This document shows, piece by piece, positions 56,557 to 64,000 of a stretch of 64,000 nt of DNA. The position numbers were made by a program, and so were the translations under genes. The stretch is from the NCBI RefSeq assembly GCF_021117275.1, contig NZ_CP088245.1, positions 2,269,501 to 2,333,500 on the forward strand, written 5' to 3'. This stretch comes from Metabacillus sp. B2-18 (GTDB lineage: Bacteria > Bacillota > Bacilli > Bacillales > Bacillaceae). How positions within the stretch are numbered: position 1 is the stretch's first letter; every line of letters starts with the position of its first letter. Under the pieces are notes generated by a model. It was not told the origin of the DNA. It searched no databases and was given only the letters and a program-made list of their open reading frames with translations.

Positions 56557-56809
56557 TTCTCCACAAAAACTTTGCATAATCATAAAAATCTTGAATGAAT
56601 TGAATTAGTTGGAACGCCGTATGCTGGGAAACTCGCCTGTACGGTGTGAAGTGGGGGAAAAGCTGGAGATAACTTCAAAAGCTTACCTATCACTATAACA
56701 ACACTTTTAAAGAAAATTGGATATCTATGTTAAATTTCAGAATAGATGGTAAGGTTATACTTAACTAATGGGATAGTTTAGTTTTAGAAGATAAAATAAT
56801 AAATCATAC

Positions 56810-56841
56810 TTGACCCTGTACTATGGTACAGGGTTTATTCT
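56810..56841 (+). promoter_or_regulatory. MerR-type promoter/operator of merB3
   Basis: A -35 TTGACC (56810-56815) and a -10-like TATTCT (56836-56841) are separated by 20 bases, the overlong spacer typical of MerR-controlled promoters. The spacer holds the dyad CCCTGTAC-TATG-GTACAGGG. Confidence 0.82.
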
Positions 56842-56898
56842 GTACTAGGAAGAAAAATTCCTGTAAATAATTGCAGATCAAATAGAGGAGGCAGCAAC

Positions 56899-57627
56899 AT
56901 GAATCAAAATCATTTGAATACTTCGTTAAAGGACAAGGTGTTACAATCACTTGGTTTGCCAGAAGAAGGATTTGAGGGAAAAATCCGTTTATTGTCTCCT
57001 TCAGAAAATAGTATCCGTTTAGACATTCTTCTTTTCATGGCTGAGGGAAAAATCGTCAACATCAATGATTTAACTGCAACAGAGGAACAAATTGATGTCC
57101 AATCTGCTCTTCAACGTTTAAGGGAATTGGATTTAATTCACTGGGACCAAAACTCTGGGGATGTGAACGTGGCGTATCCTTTTTCAGGAGTTCCGACTCC
57201 ACACCGTGTTACATTGGCTGGAATGTTGCCAGCTTATTCCATGTGTGCGATTGATGCCCTTGGCATTCCATCGATGTTTACAGATGCCGTTATTGAATCG
57301 GAATGTGCATTTTGCGGTGAAAAGATTACCATCGATGTGAAAAACAACATGCCCGTTGCCAATCCTGATACCGTGGTTGTAGGCTTGGGAACAACGGATG
57401 CTGCCGATACCAACGCATGCTGCGATTCTTCTTGCGAATCGAATGAGCCAACGTCCATTTCTACCAGCTGTTGCCCAGCCATTCAATTTTATTGTTCTGA
57501 GGAACATTGGCAAAAAGCGAATGAAAAGAATTCAACAACGGCGAAGGACAAGCTGACTCTTGCGGAAGCCTTTGAGGTTGGGGCTGCTGTTTTTGGCGGC
57601 ACGTTATCTGGCTCTAAGGGTAAGTAA
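56899..57627 (+). CDS. merB3: MerB3, organomercurial lyase homologue with Cys-rich insertion
   Basis: 242 residues, behind AGAGGAGG. The MerB core is visible: an N-terminal winged-helix part (LSPSENSIRLDILLFMAEG) and the active-site YSMCAIDALG, giving Cys116 and Asp119 (equivalents of Cys96/Asp99 of R831b MerB). The third cysteine corresponds to Cys199 in FYCSEEHW. A segment of about 30 residues, with ACCDSSCESNEPTS and STSCC, is inserted before that and is absent from MerB1 and MerB2 here. It should cleave C-Hg bonds to give Hg(II). It has its own MerR-type promoter. Confidence 0.85.
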   Translation: MNQNHLNTSLKDKVLQSLGLPEEGFEGKIRLLSPSENSIRLDILLFMAEGKIVNINDLTATEEQIDVQSALQRLRELDLIHWDQNSGDVNVAYPFSGVPTPHRVTLAGMLPAYSMCAIDALGIPSMFTDAVIESECAFCGEKITIDVKNNMPVANPDTVVVGLGTTDAADTNACCDSSCESNEPTSISTSCCPAIQFYCSEEHWQKANEKNSTTAKDKLTLAEAFEVGAAVFGGTLSGSKGK

Positions 57628-57654
57628 AATCTCATGAATGAAGTAAACTATATA

Positions 57655-57686
57655 TTTACCCTGTACTAAGGTACGTGGTTTATGCT
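57655..57686 (+). promoter_or_regulatory. MerR-type promoter/operator of merR1-merETPA
   Basis: TTTACC (57655-57660) and TATGCT (57681-57686) are spaced by 20 bases around the imperfect dyad CCTGTACTAAGGTACGTGG, nearly the same as the operator in front of merB3. Hg-MerR would activate by DNA untwisting. Confidence 0.8.
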
Positions 57687-57704
57687 GTAAGTGAGGTGAG
57701 ACGT

Positions 57705-58103
57705 ATGAAATTTCGTATCGGAGAACTGGCTGACAAGTGCGGTGTTAACAAGGAGACCATTCGATATTATGAGCGTTTAGGCTTAATTCCAGAGCCTGAA
57801 CGTACGGAAAAAGGATACCGAATGTATTCCCAACAAACGGTCGATCGATTGCATTTCATAAAACGAATGCAGGAATTAGGATTTACCTTAAATGAAATTG
57901 ATAAATTGCTAGGGGTTGTCGATCGCGATGAAGCGAAGTGTCGTGATATGTATGATTTCACTATTTTGAAGATAGAGGACATTCAACGTAAAATTGAAGA
58001 TCTTAAAAGGATTGAACGAATGCTGATGGATCTTAAAGAAAGATGTCCCGAAAACAAAGATATTTACGAATGCCCCATTATTGAAACACTGATGAAGAAA
58101 TAA
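57705..58103 (+). CDS. merR1: MerR1, Hg(II)-responsive regulator
   Basis: 132 residues from ATG 57705 (GTGAGGTGA upstream; earlier in-frame start rejected). The N-terminal helix-turn-helix is FRIGELADKCGVNKETIRYYERLG. Three Hg-binding cysteines are Cys79, Cys114 and Cys123, the same numbering as in the Bacillus RC607 MerR. It represses and, with Hg(II), activates the operators found before merB3 and before its own gene. Confidence 0.95.
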   Translation: MKFRIGELADKCGVNKETIRYYERLGLIPEPERTEKGYRMYSQQTVDRLHFIKRMQELGFTLNEIDKLLGVVDRDEAKCRDMYDFTILKIEDIQRKIEDLKRIERMLMDLKERCPENKDIYECPIIETLMKK

Positions 58104-58117
58104 GAGGTGAAACAGAA

Positions 58118-58387
58118 ATGAAAAACATAATAAAAAGTTCAGGTTGGTTTCTTGTCGCACTCATCACATGCCCGTGTCATCTGTTTTTACTACTTCCGTT
58201 GATTGCAGGAACAGCACTGGGATCATACTTCACGGAATTTAAAAATGTTATTTTCATCATGATGGGTCTGTTATTCGTTTTCGCTCTTTTCAAGGGCTGG
58301 AGAAAACTTGATCCAGAAACAAAAGAGGAAACAAAGAAAGATACAACCACACATGATTGTTGCAGCATGGAGAAGTTCAAGTCATGA
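58118..58387 (+). CDS. merE: MerE-like mercury transport protein
   Basis: 89 residues with two membrane segments (about 8-34 and 43-62). The first contains CPCH (LITCPCHLFLLLP), the MerE signature. The Lys/Glu-rich tail adds HDCCSME, a second cysteine pair not usual in MerE. By family it helps mercurials cross the membrane. It overlaps merT by 4 bases (ATGA). Confidence 0.82.
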   Translation: MKNIIKSSGWFLVALITCPCHLFLLLPLIAGTALGSYFTEFKNVIFIMMGLLFVFALFKGWRKLDPETKEETKKDTTTHDCCSMEKFKS

Positions 58388-58680
58388 AAGAAAAAGTTTC
58401 ACAAGTAGCCACTGTATTTTCAGCTTTTGTTATGGCGGGTTGTTGCCTGGGTCCACTAATCTTGATTCCCCTTGGACTCACTGGGTTTGCAGGCGCAATC
58501 GCATTCTACTCGTTGAAGTATCGGTTATTGTTCAGCATCGTTACCATTGTCCTTCTTGCGTACTCCTTTTATATGGTTTATGGAAGAAAGGGTAAAAGGA
58601 AAAGTTCTGTCATTGGCTTATGGATTACAACGTTCCTTGTTTTTACCATGTTTCTTTTCTTATTTTCAGTTGAAAGTTGA
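58384..58680 (+). CDS. merT: MerT, mercuric ion transporter
   Basis: 98 residues from ATG 58384. Three hydrophobic segments; the first contains MAGCCLGPLIL with the Cys-Cys pair that takes up Hg(II). It passes Hg(II) into the cytoplasm for MerA. It is coupled to merE by the ATGA overlap, and merP follows after 23 bases. Confidence 0.88.
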   Translation: MKEKVSQVATVFSAFVMAGCCLGPLILIPLGLTGFAGAIAFYSLKYRLLFSIVTIVLLAYSFYMVYGRKGKRKSSVIGLWITTFLVFTMFLFLFSVES

Positions 58681-58703
58681 CTATAAAAAATGGGGTGTAT
58701 TAT

Positions 58704-59078
58704 GTGAAAGTACAAATAATCAGGATTATGATGTTGCTATCCCTTATGCTAGTGGTTAGTGCATGCAGTAACGAACAAGAAGTCCAAAAAACTGAAGTAT
58801 CTAAGAGTGAAGTGAAAACAACTGCTATGAATTCAGAGAAGGATGTAAAAGCTATTACTGAAGCTGAGAAGACGGGGACATTCATGGTTATAGCAGGGAT
58901 GGATTGCTGCCCGCCATCAGTTGTGGAAGATGCCATTGCACAGGTTGAAGGTGCTGGCAAAACAGCCATTAAAGTTAATGGAAGCACCGCGGAAGTAACG
59001 GTTTCTTTTGATGATACGAAAACCAATTTAGATGCAATTAAGACGGAGGTTTCAGACTTGGGTCTCCCCGTCGAATAA
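58704..59078 (+). CDS. merP: MerP-like lipoprotein with HMA domain
   Basis: 124 residues from GTG 58704, with GGGGTG 6 bases upstream. A signal peptide ends in the lipobox LMLVVSAC, so the protein is probably a membrane-anchored lipoprotein. After a Lys/Glu-rich linker, residues about 60-124 form a heavy-metal-associated domain. Its binding loop reads GMDCCPPS instead of GMTCxxC, with adjacent cysteines. It would bind Hg(II) outside and hand it to MerT. Confidence 0.82.
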   Translation: MKVQIIRIMMLLSLMLVVSACSNEQEVQKTEVSKSEVKTTAMNSEKDVKAITEAEKTGTFMVIAGMDCCPPSVVEDAIAQVEGAGKTAIKVNGSTAEVTVSFDDTKTNLDAIKTEVSDLGLPVE

Positions 59079-59096
59079 AAGGAGGATATTTTTACC

Positions 59097-60992
59097 ATGA
59101 AAAAATATCGAGTGAACGTGCAAGGAATGACATGTTCGGGTTGTGAACAGCATGTAGCTGTCGCTCTTGAAAACATGGGTGCAAAAGCGATTGAAGTAGA
59201 TTTTCGCCGTGGAGAAGCTGTATTTGAGCTTCCTGATGACGTGAAAGTTGAAGACGCGAAAAATGCGATTGCTGACGCAAACTATCACCCGGGCGAAGCA
59301 GAAGAATTTCAATCGGAACAAAAGACGAATTTATTGAAAAAATATCGGCTAAACGTTGAAGGAATGACCTGCACTGGTTGTGAAGAACATATTGCGGTTG
59401 CTCTTGAAAATGCAGGTGCAAAAGGGATTGAAGTAGACTTTCGTCGCGGAGAAGCACTGTTTGAACTACCGTATGATGTAGACATTGATATCGCGAAAAC
59501 AGCGATTACTGACGCACAATATCAACCGGGCGAAGCAGAAGAAATACAAGTGCAATCGGAAAAAAGGACAGATGTAAGTTTAAATGATGAAGGTAACTAT
59601 GATTATGATTACATCATCATCGGTTCTGGTGGAGCTGCCTTTTCATCTGCCATTGAAGCCGTTGCTTTGAACGCAAAAGTGGCTATGATTGAGCGTGGAA
59701 CGGTGGGTGGAACTTGCGTTAATGTCGGATGCGTTCCTTCTAAGACCTTATTAAGAGCAGGGGAAATCAATCATCTAGCAAAAAATAATCCATTTGTGGG
59801 ATTACACACTTCGGCTTCAAATGTTGATTTAGCGCCATTAGTAAAACAAAAGAATGATTTAGTAACCGAGATGCGAAATGAAAAATATGTGAATTTAATT
59901 GATGATTATGGTTTTGAATTAATAAAAGGTGAAGCAAAATTCGTAAATGAAAATACAGTTGAAGTAAATGGCAATCAAATCACAGCCAAAAGATTTTTAA
60001 TAGCTACAGGTGCTTCTTCAACTGCACCTAATATTCCCGGATTAGATGAAGTAGATTATTTAACAAGCACTAGCTTATTGGAATTAAAGAAGGTTCCAAA
60101 TCGTCTTACCGTAATTGGTTCAGGATATATCGGCATGGAATTAGGACAACTATTTCATAACCTCGGGTCAGAAGTCACTTTGATTCAAAGAAGCGAGCGT
60201 CTATTAAAAGAATACGATCCTGAAATTTCAGAAGCCATTACTAAGGCCTTAACAGAACAGGGAATTAATTTAGTAACAGGTGCAACCTATGAACGAGTTG
60301 AGCAAGATGGAGACATTAAAAAAGTTCATGTTGAGATAAATGGTAAAAAGCGAATTATTGAAGCAGAACAATTGCTAATTGCCACTGGAAGAAAACCAAA
60401 TACAGAATCATTAAACTTACATGCAGCAGGCGTTGAAGTTGGTTCCCGTGGTGAAATTGTCATTGATGATTATCTTAAAACGACCAATTCCCGAATTTAT
60501 TCAGCTGGAGATGTCACTCTCGGTCCCCAATTTGTTTATGTAGCTGCTTATGAAGGTGGACTTGCTGCTCGTAATGCAATCGGAGGACTAAATCAAAAGG
60601 TCAATTTAGAAGTGGTTCCAGGCGTTACGTTTACTTCTCCATCGATTGCAACGGTTGGTTTAACGGAGCAACAGGCAAAAGAAAAAGGATATGAAGTGAA
60701 AACATCGGTATTGCCGTTGGATGCTGTTCCAAGAGCGCTCGTTAATCGGGAAACAACAGGTGTTTTCAAATTAGTGGCAGACGCGAAAACATTGAAAGTG
60801 TTAGGGGCGCATGTAGTGGCAGAAAACGCAGGAGACGTAATTTATGCAGCAACATTAGCTGTGAAATTCGGTTTAACTGTTGGAGATCTGAGAGAAACGA
60901 TGGCTCCATATCTAACAATGGCAGAAGGATTGAAGCTGGCTGTCCTAACTTTTGATAAAGATGTTTCGAAATTATCTTGCTGTGCTGGATAA
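59097..60992 (+). CDS. merA: MerA, mercuric reductase with two N-terminal HMA domains
   Basis: 631 residues, behind AAAGGAGG. Two tandem HMA domains (about 1-75 and 80-155; [10 protein letters not shown] and [10 protein letters not shown]) precede a flavoprotein disulfide reductase: [16 protein letters not shown] (FAD), the redox pair [13 protein letters not shown], the NADPH site [31 protein letters not shown], and the C-terminal Hg-binding pair SCCAG. It reduces Hg(II) to Hg(0) with NADPH in the cytoplasm. The two HMA copies are closely similar, suggesting a fairly recent duplication. Followed by a terminator. Confidence 0.97.
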   Translation: MKKYRVNVQGMTCSGCEQHVAVALENMGAKAIEVDFRRGEAVFELPDDVKVEDAKNAIADANYHPGEAEEFQSEQKTNLLKKYRLNVEGMTCTGCEEHIAVALENAGAKGIEVDFRRGEALFELPYDVDIDIAKTAITDAQYQPGEAEEIQVQSEKRTDVSLNDEGNYDYDYIIIGSGGAAFSSAIEAVALNAKVAMIERGTVGGTCVNVGCVPSKTLLRAGEINHLAKNNPFVGLHTSASNVDLAPLVKQKNDLVTEMRNEKYVNLIDDYGFELIKGEAKFVNENTVEVNGNQITAKRFLIATGASSTAPNIPGLDEVDYLTSTSLLELKKVPNRLTVIGSGYIGMELGQLFHNLGSEVTLIQRSERLLKEYDPEISEAITKALTEQGINLVTGATYERVEQDGDIKKVHVEINGKKRIIEAEQLLIATGRKPNTESLNLHAAGVEVGSRGEIVIDDYLKTTNSRIYSAGDVTLGPQFVYVAAYEGGLAARNAIGGLNQKVNLEVVPGVTFTSPSIATVGLTEQQAKEKGYEVKTSVLPLDAVPRALVNRETTGVFKLVADAKTLKVLGAHVVAENAGDVIYAATLAVKFGLTVGDLRETMAPYLTMAEGLKLAVLTFDKDVSKLSCCAG

Positions 60993-60997
60993 GTTAG

Positions 60998-61036
60998 AAA
61001 AAAGATTCCTGATTATTGCTCAGGAATCTTTTTTCT
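60998..61036 (+). terminator. Terminator after merA
   Basis: A 15-bp perfect inverted repeat (60998-61012 with 61020-61034), including A and T runs, ends the merR1-merA unit. Confidence 0.9.
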
Positions 61037-61284
61037 GTTTTATGAATAAGGTTTTCCGTACTTTGCCAAATTAACTTTAAACTGTTTAAGGAAATGAAAT
61101 ATTTATATAGCATATTTGTTTTACACGGTTTATTATGTCAACAATCTGTGCACTTTGGTTAAGTCTTCTTGCTATTGAAATCTATAAAACTTACTTAATA
61201 AAAAGGATTGAGTTTCTCTACAAATTATCGAGGAATGACTAATGGTGGCAGAGGAATAAATCCCTTTTTAACAGCCATTGAGTC

Positions 61285-61622
61285 AGTGGCTAGGTGCAAC
61301 GATTTGCACGATGATAATTACGAATAAATGCATCACTTACGTCTGCTCGATGGCTCGAAATTGCCCCAGTATTCCAAAGTCCATAAATCCCTGTACGGCG
61401 AAATAATGTCCAATGAGTATCTTCTGGTCATCTATAAACAGGCGTTTGAATATCTCCTAGTTCCTTAACTGTTTTTGATTCCGAAATAGCATTATATGGA
61501 GCTGGAACAGTGTAACCAAGACGAATTAAAATTTGATATAACTCTGTTAGATTGGGTTCGCATACATCCCGACGATAGATTTCCATAAGTTGTTTTAATT
61601 GAAGATTCTTTAAAATCTGAAT
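61285..61622 (-). pseudogene. Decayed gene fragment of unknown family between merA and merR2
   Basis: On the minus strand a coherent frame reads LKNLQLKQLMEIYRRDVCEP, LTELYQILIRLGYTVPAPYN, then a stop codon at about 61426, and continues in the same frame as EDTHWTLFRRTGIYGLWNTG and SDAFIRNYHRANRC to a stop near 61288. No start codon with ribosome binding site is evident. I do not recognise the family. The rest of the gap 61037-61812 shows nothing I can assign. Confidence 0.4.
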
Positions 61623-61812
61623 GTATAAATTACATTACCCCAAGCAAACCCATTCGCGAAGGTAGCCTTGGGTTACCATATAATACTCGCTAGTATCAAG
61701 GAAACGGTTTTCATGTCGAGTTTATTATAGAAATGTTGCAATAACACCATTTTAAAGATGATGTTACTTCTATCTCCTGATTAAACTTTGTATTTAAATT
61801 ATAAAATTGCAC

Positions 61813-61844
61813 TTGACCTTCCCCTAAGGTGAACGTTGTAAACT
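61813..61844 (+). promoter_or_regulatory. MerR-family promoter/operator of merR2-merB2
   Basis: TTGACC (61813-61818) and TAAACT (61839-61844), spaced by 20 bases, enclose the imperfect dyad ACCTTCCCCTAAGGTGAACG. This differs from the GTAC-centred operators at merB3 and merR1, matching the different regulator that follows. Confidence 0.75.
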
Positions 61845-61892
61845 CTAGTTAATTCAGTGATGGTCTTCCAGTTAACGAAAAGGGGGGAGATA

Positions 61893-62282
61893 ATGGAGGA
61901 TTTAACGATTGGTCAACTAGCCCAACAAACAGGAGTCAGTCGAAAAGCCATTCGACTGTATGAAGAAAAGGAATTGATACTGCCTTCTATAAAGCGTAGC
62001 GAAGGTAATTACCGCGTTTATAACCAAGAGCATGTGTTTTGTATCAATGGTATTAAACAACTCCGATCATTAGGCGTATCACTGGAGGAAATGAAAGATT
62101 TAATAGTGATTTTCGAAAAAAATACGGTGGAGATAGAACCGCATCTACAACATTTGTTAAAAGATAAACTGACCAAGATAGACGAACAAATCAACGAACT
62201 ACAAAAGTTGCGTAAACACATTGAATCGTACCTTGATTCCCCGAAAGAGGCATTCAATCAAATGGAGGGATTTAAACAATGA
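61893..62282 (+). CDS. merR2: MerR2, MerR-family regulator lacking the Hg cysteines
   Basis: 129 residues from ATG 61893, behind AGGGGGGAG. The DNA-binding part is LTIGQLAQQTGVSRKAIRLYEEKELI, followed by a long dimerisation helix. Only one cysteine is visible (HVFCINGIKQL) and the three conserved MerR Hg ligands are missing, so direct Hg(II) sensing in the usual way is unlikely. It overlaps merB2 by 4 bases and may control it. The signal it senses is unknown. Confidence 0.85.
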   Translation: MEDLTIGQLAQQTGVSRKAIRLYEEKELILPSIKRSEGNYRVYNQEHVFCINGIKQLRSLGVSLEEMKDLIVIFEKNTVEIEPHLQHLLKDKLTKIDEQINELQKLRKHIESYLDSPKEAFNQMEGFKQ

Positions 62283-62908
62283 AGAATAAAACAGAACTCA
62301 AAAAATTTTATGAACTATTGTTAGCTAAGCTGCCTAAAGAATCAGTGCCTATTCTTCGGACAATTTTTTTCTCCATTCGTGATGGGCAGGCAGTTACAGA
62401 AAGTTCTTTAATAAATCAAACGGGAATTAATACAAAAACAGTTCAGTCAGTAGTGAAGATATTAGCCCAACGGCAGATGATCGTTCGGGAGGCGGATCAA
62501 AAAATAGTAGGGGCATTGGGCTTATCGATTATACCGACTACTAACCAGATTCATTTAGGAGGACGAACTTTATTTGCCTGGTGTGCAATATCGACATTGG
62601 AGCTGTCAACTGCTCTGGTTGCTGATGTCGATATACATTCCCGTTGTGCGTACACAGGTGAACCGATTGAGGTAACTGTCCGAAATGGAAAATTAGCAAA
62701 AACAACTCCTGATTCAACAGTAATCTGGACAGTGCCGTTTGATTCTGAGGCTCCATGGGCCGGAGGAACATGTAAACAAATTCACTATTTTAGCTCAGTT
62801 GAGCATGCAAACAAGTGGAAAGAAGAACATCCAAAATTGCAAGGGGAAATTATGACTTTGGAACAAGCTCTCTCTTTTGGAAACGAATTGAAAAAATTTT
62901 TATCATAG
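62279..62908 (+). CDS. merB2: MerB2, organomercurial lyase with Ser in place of the catalytic Asp
   Basis: 209 residues. MerB fold: N-terminal winged-helix part, then FAWCAISTLEL with Cys102 and Ser105 where MerB1 has Cys and Asp, and the third cysteine Cys165 in GGTCKQIHYFSSVEHA. A serine at this position is recalled for B. megaterium MerB2, where it is linked to altered activity and metal binding. The ATG overlaps the merR2 stop. The gap to merB1 (62909-63057) holds a short frame reading QTSYEKDAFIGQLVQQMEF that may be a remnant. Confidence 0.88.
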   Translation: MKNKTELKKFYELLLAKLPKESVPILRTIFFSIRDGQAVTESSLINQTGINTKTVQSVVKILAQRQMIVREADQKIVGALGLSIIPTTNQIHLGGRTLFAWCAISTLELSTALVADVDIHSRCAYTGEPIEVTVRNGKLAKTTPDSTVIWTVPFDSEAPWAGGTCKQIHYFSSVEHANKWKEEHPKLQGEIMTLEQALSFGNELKKFLS

Positions 62909-63057
62909 GGTAGAGCCCATGAAGTTTCAAAAATCAGACAAGCTATGAAAAGGATGCTTTTATCGGTCAATTAGTCCAACAAATGGAGTTTTTAGGTAAT
63001 GAAAAGTAATATCGAAAATAATAATAGGAACAAAAAATAACAAAGGAGGAAAAAGAC

Positions 63058-63714
63058 ATGAAAACTGAAATTCAGGAAATCGTAACCCGACTTGACCAAC
63101 AGTCGAACAAGGGAGAGGGAGGAGAATCCATGAAGTGGCTGTTTCGCCCGTTGTTACAAATGCTAGCAGGGGGGGAGTCTGTCACCATTGAAGATATGGC
63201 GACAACGACCGGAAAACCTGTTGAAGAGGTGAAGAAAGTTCTCCAGTCTCTGCCAAGCGTGGAAATCGACGAACAAGGCCGTGTCGTTGGTTTAGGTCTT
63301 ACCCTTATCCCTACCCCTCACCACTTTACGGTTGATGGGAAGCAACTATATGCCTGGTGCGCCCTTGACACACTTATATTTCCAGCACTCATCGGTCGTT
63401 CGGTCAACATCGAGTCACCCTGTCACAGCACCGGAGAACCTATACGGTTGAATGTGGAACCGGACCACATTGTAAGCGTGGAACCTTCCACTGCCGTTGT
63501 CTCAATCGTGACGCCAGATGATATGTCCTCGATTCGTACGGCATTCTGCAACGAAGTCCATTTCTTCAGCTCACCGAATGCAGCCGAAGACTGGCTTGAC
63601 CAACATCCAGGGGGAAAAGTGTTATCTGTAGAAGATGCCTTTGAACTGGGTCGCCTAATGGGGACGCGTTACGAGGAATCTAGACCTGCCAATGGGTCAT
63701 GCTGTGACATTTAG
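63058..63714 (+). CDS. merB1: MerB1, organomercurial lyase
   Basis: 218 residues, behind AAAGGAGG. Canonical Mer[19 protein letters not shown] with Cys101 and Asp104, and [14 protein letters not shown] with Cys164, the complete catalytic triad. The C-terminus ends NGSCCDI, an extra cysteine pair that may hand Hg(II) to MerA. The gene is visibly richer in GC than its neighbours, suggesting a separate origin within the transposon. It cleaves C-Hg bonds of compounds such as methylmercury. Confidence 0.94.
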   Translation: MKTEIQEIVTRLDQQSNKGEGGESMKWLFRPLLQMLAGGESVTIEDMATTTGKPVEEVKKVLQSLPSVEIDEQGRVVGLGLTLIPTPHHFTVDGKQLYAWCALDTLIFPALIGRSVNIESPCHSTGEPIRLNVEPDHIVSVEPSTAVVSIVTPDDMSSIRTAFCNEVHFFSSPNAAEDWLDQHPGGKVLSVEDAFELGRLMGTRYEESRPANGSCCDI

Positions 63715-64000
63715 TCGCAAGTAACCACGATACCAGAAGGAGCCACAGGTCTGAAAGATGAAACCCAGGGCCAGCTCAGGACAGGTTTCCCTCTTTTATA
63801 CCTGATTTCTTATATCTCTGACCGCTAACTACGCGAAGTATGCAAAGGTGGTAAAACCTACAAAAATACCCGGTATTTCTGTACTAAGGAGCCGATCCGT
63901 ATATGCCATGGTACCGGAGTATTTATTCGATGCTACGATTGAAGGCTTTAAAGACGGAAAAACAGTACAAAAATACAGTTAAAATCCATAAATCATGGAG
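63715..64000. other. Transposon end region with a possible gene remnant
   Basis: No complete gene and no terminal repeat were found. A plus-strand frame ending at about 63981 reads SVYAMVPEYLFDATIEGFKD and stops after KTVQKYS; it looks like the end of a protein but has no start. I do not recognise it. Confidence 0.3.

Larger units (their letters stand above)
52110..56690 (+). mobile_element. Outer group II intron, interrupted by a second group II intron
   Basis: The likely 5' end is GTGCGAAATG at 52110. The ribozyme region up to 52870 is rich in short helices. The 3' part has a domain V-like hairpin (about 56611-56650, GGAACGCCGTATG...TACGGTGTGAAG) and a domain VI with unpaired A residues (about 56656-56685); the 3' end is CCTAT at 56690 or CAC at 56693. 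It encodes a reverse transcriptase/maturase with an HNH nuclease, split by an inner intron at 53719-55581. It sits between tnpR/res and the mer genes, where TnMERI1 is reported to carry an intron. Confidence 0.75.

Noticed and set aside
63715..64000. Right terminal repeat of the transposon
   Set aside because: I searched for the complement of the left end (CTTAGCGT...CCCC) and a TAGAA duplication and found neither; the element must continue or has lost this end.

Overview
The window looks like the chromosome of an endospore-forming, low-GC Gram-positive bacterium of the Bacillaceae. Signs of this are the AT-rich codon use, strong AAGGAGG-type ribosome binding sites with frequent GTG/TTG starts, a GerA-type germinant receptor operon, CcpA-type cre sites, and a cobalamin operon in the order known from Bacillus (Priestia) megaterium. 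No rRNA or tRNA genes and no CRISPR array were seen.

Positions 1-24.8 kb hold one long co-directional vitamin B12 locus. It opens with a cobalamin riboswitch and intrinsic terminator (about 181-450). Next come the oxygen-independent corrin-ring genes cbiW-H60-X-J-C-D-ET-L-F-G-A-P with cobT, cobA, cbiY and the adenosyltransferase (cobO type). These are followed by nucleotide-loop and salvage genes: cobD, cobU, cobS, cobC, cbiZ, cbiB, a PduX-like threonine kinase and bluB. Most genes overlap by 1-35 bases, suggesting translational coupling. The ECF cobalt transporter cbiMNQO closes the locus. It sits behind its own structured leader with a terminator hairpin directly before the cbiM ribosome binding site, and this leader is not a canonical B12 aptamer. 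The set covers uroporphyrinogen III to adenosylcobalamin, except that the precorrin-2 dehydrogenase is not in the window.

Positions 24.8-41 kb are ordinary chromosome. They hold a small membrane protein, a gerA/B/C-type operon with an unlisted 50-residue fourth gene, a YkvR/DUF3219-like protein, a luciferase-like monooxygenase, an acyltransferase-3 protein, a 155-bp triple tandem repeat, a NUDIX hydrolase, an OFA-type MFS transporter with a cre-like site, a FrnE-like DsbA protein, a SWIM/SNF2 helicase, an HSL-type esterase and a Dabb protein.

Positions 41-48.3 kb form a glycerol/dihydroxyacetone region. A sigma-54 activator with an unusual N-terminal HPr-like domain precedes a clear -24/-12 promoter and dhaK-dhaL-dhaM-hpr. 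Then follow glpP, a GlpP-type leader with a cre-like site, a frameshifted glpF, and a glpK cut off at about residue 302 by a transposon.

Positions 48.3-64 kb are a Tn3-family mercury transposon resembling TnMERI1 of B. megaterium MB1 (recalled from literature). It has a 38-bp terminal repeat, tnpA, tnpR and a res-like region. A group II intron follows, whose reverse transcriptase gene is itself split in the YADD motif by a second, RmInt1-like group II intron. The mer module is merB3-merR1-merE-merT-merP-merA, a decayed gene, then merR2-merB2-merB1. The right end of the transposon was not found, so it probably lies outside the window.
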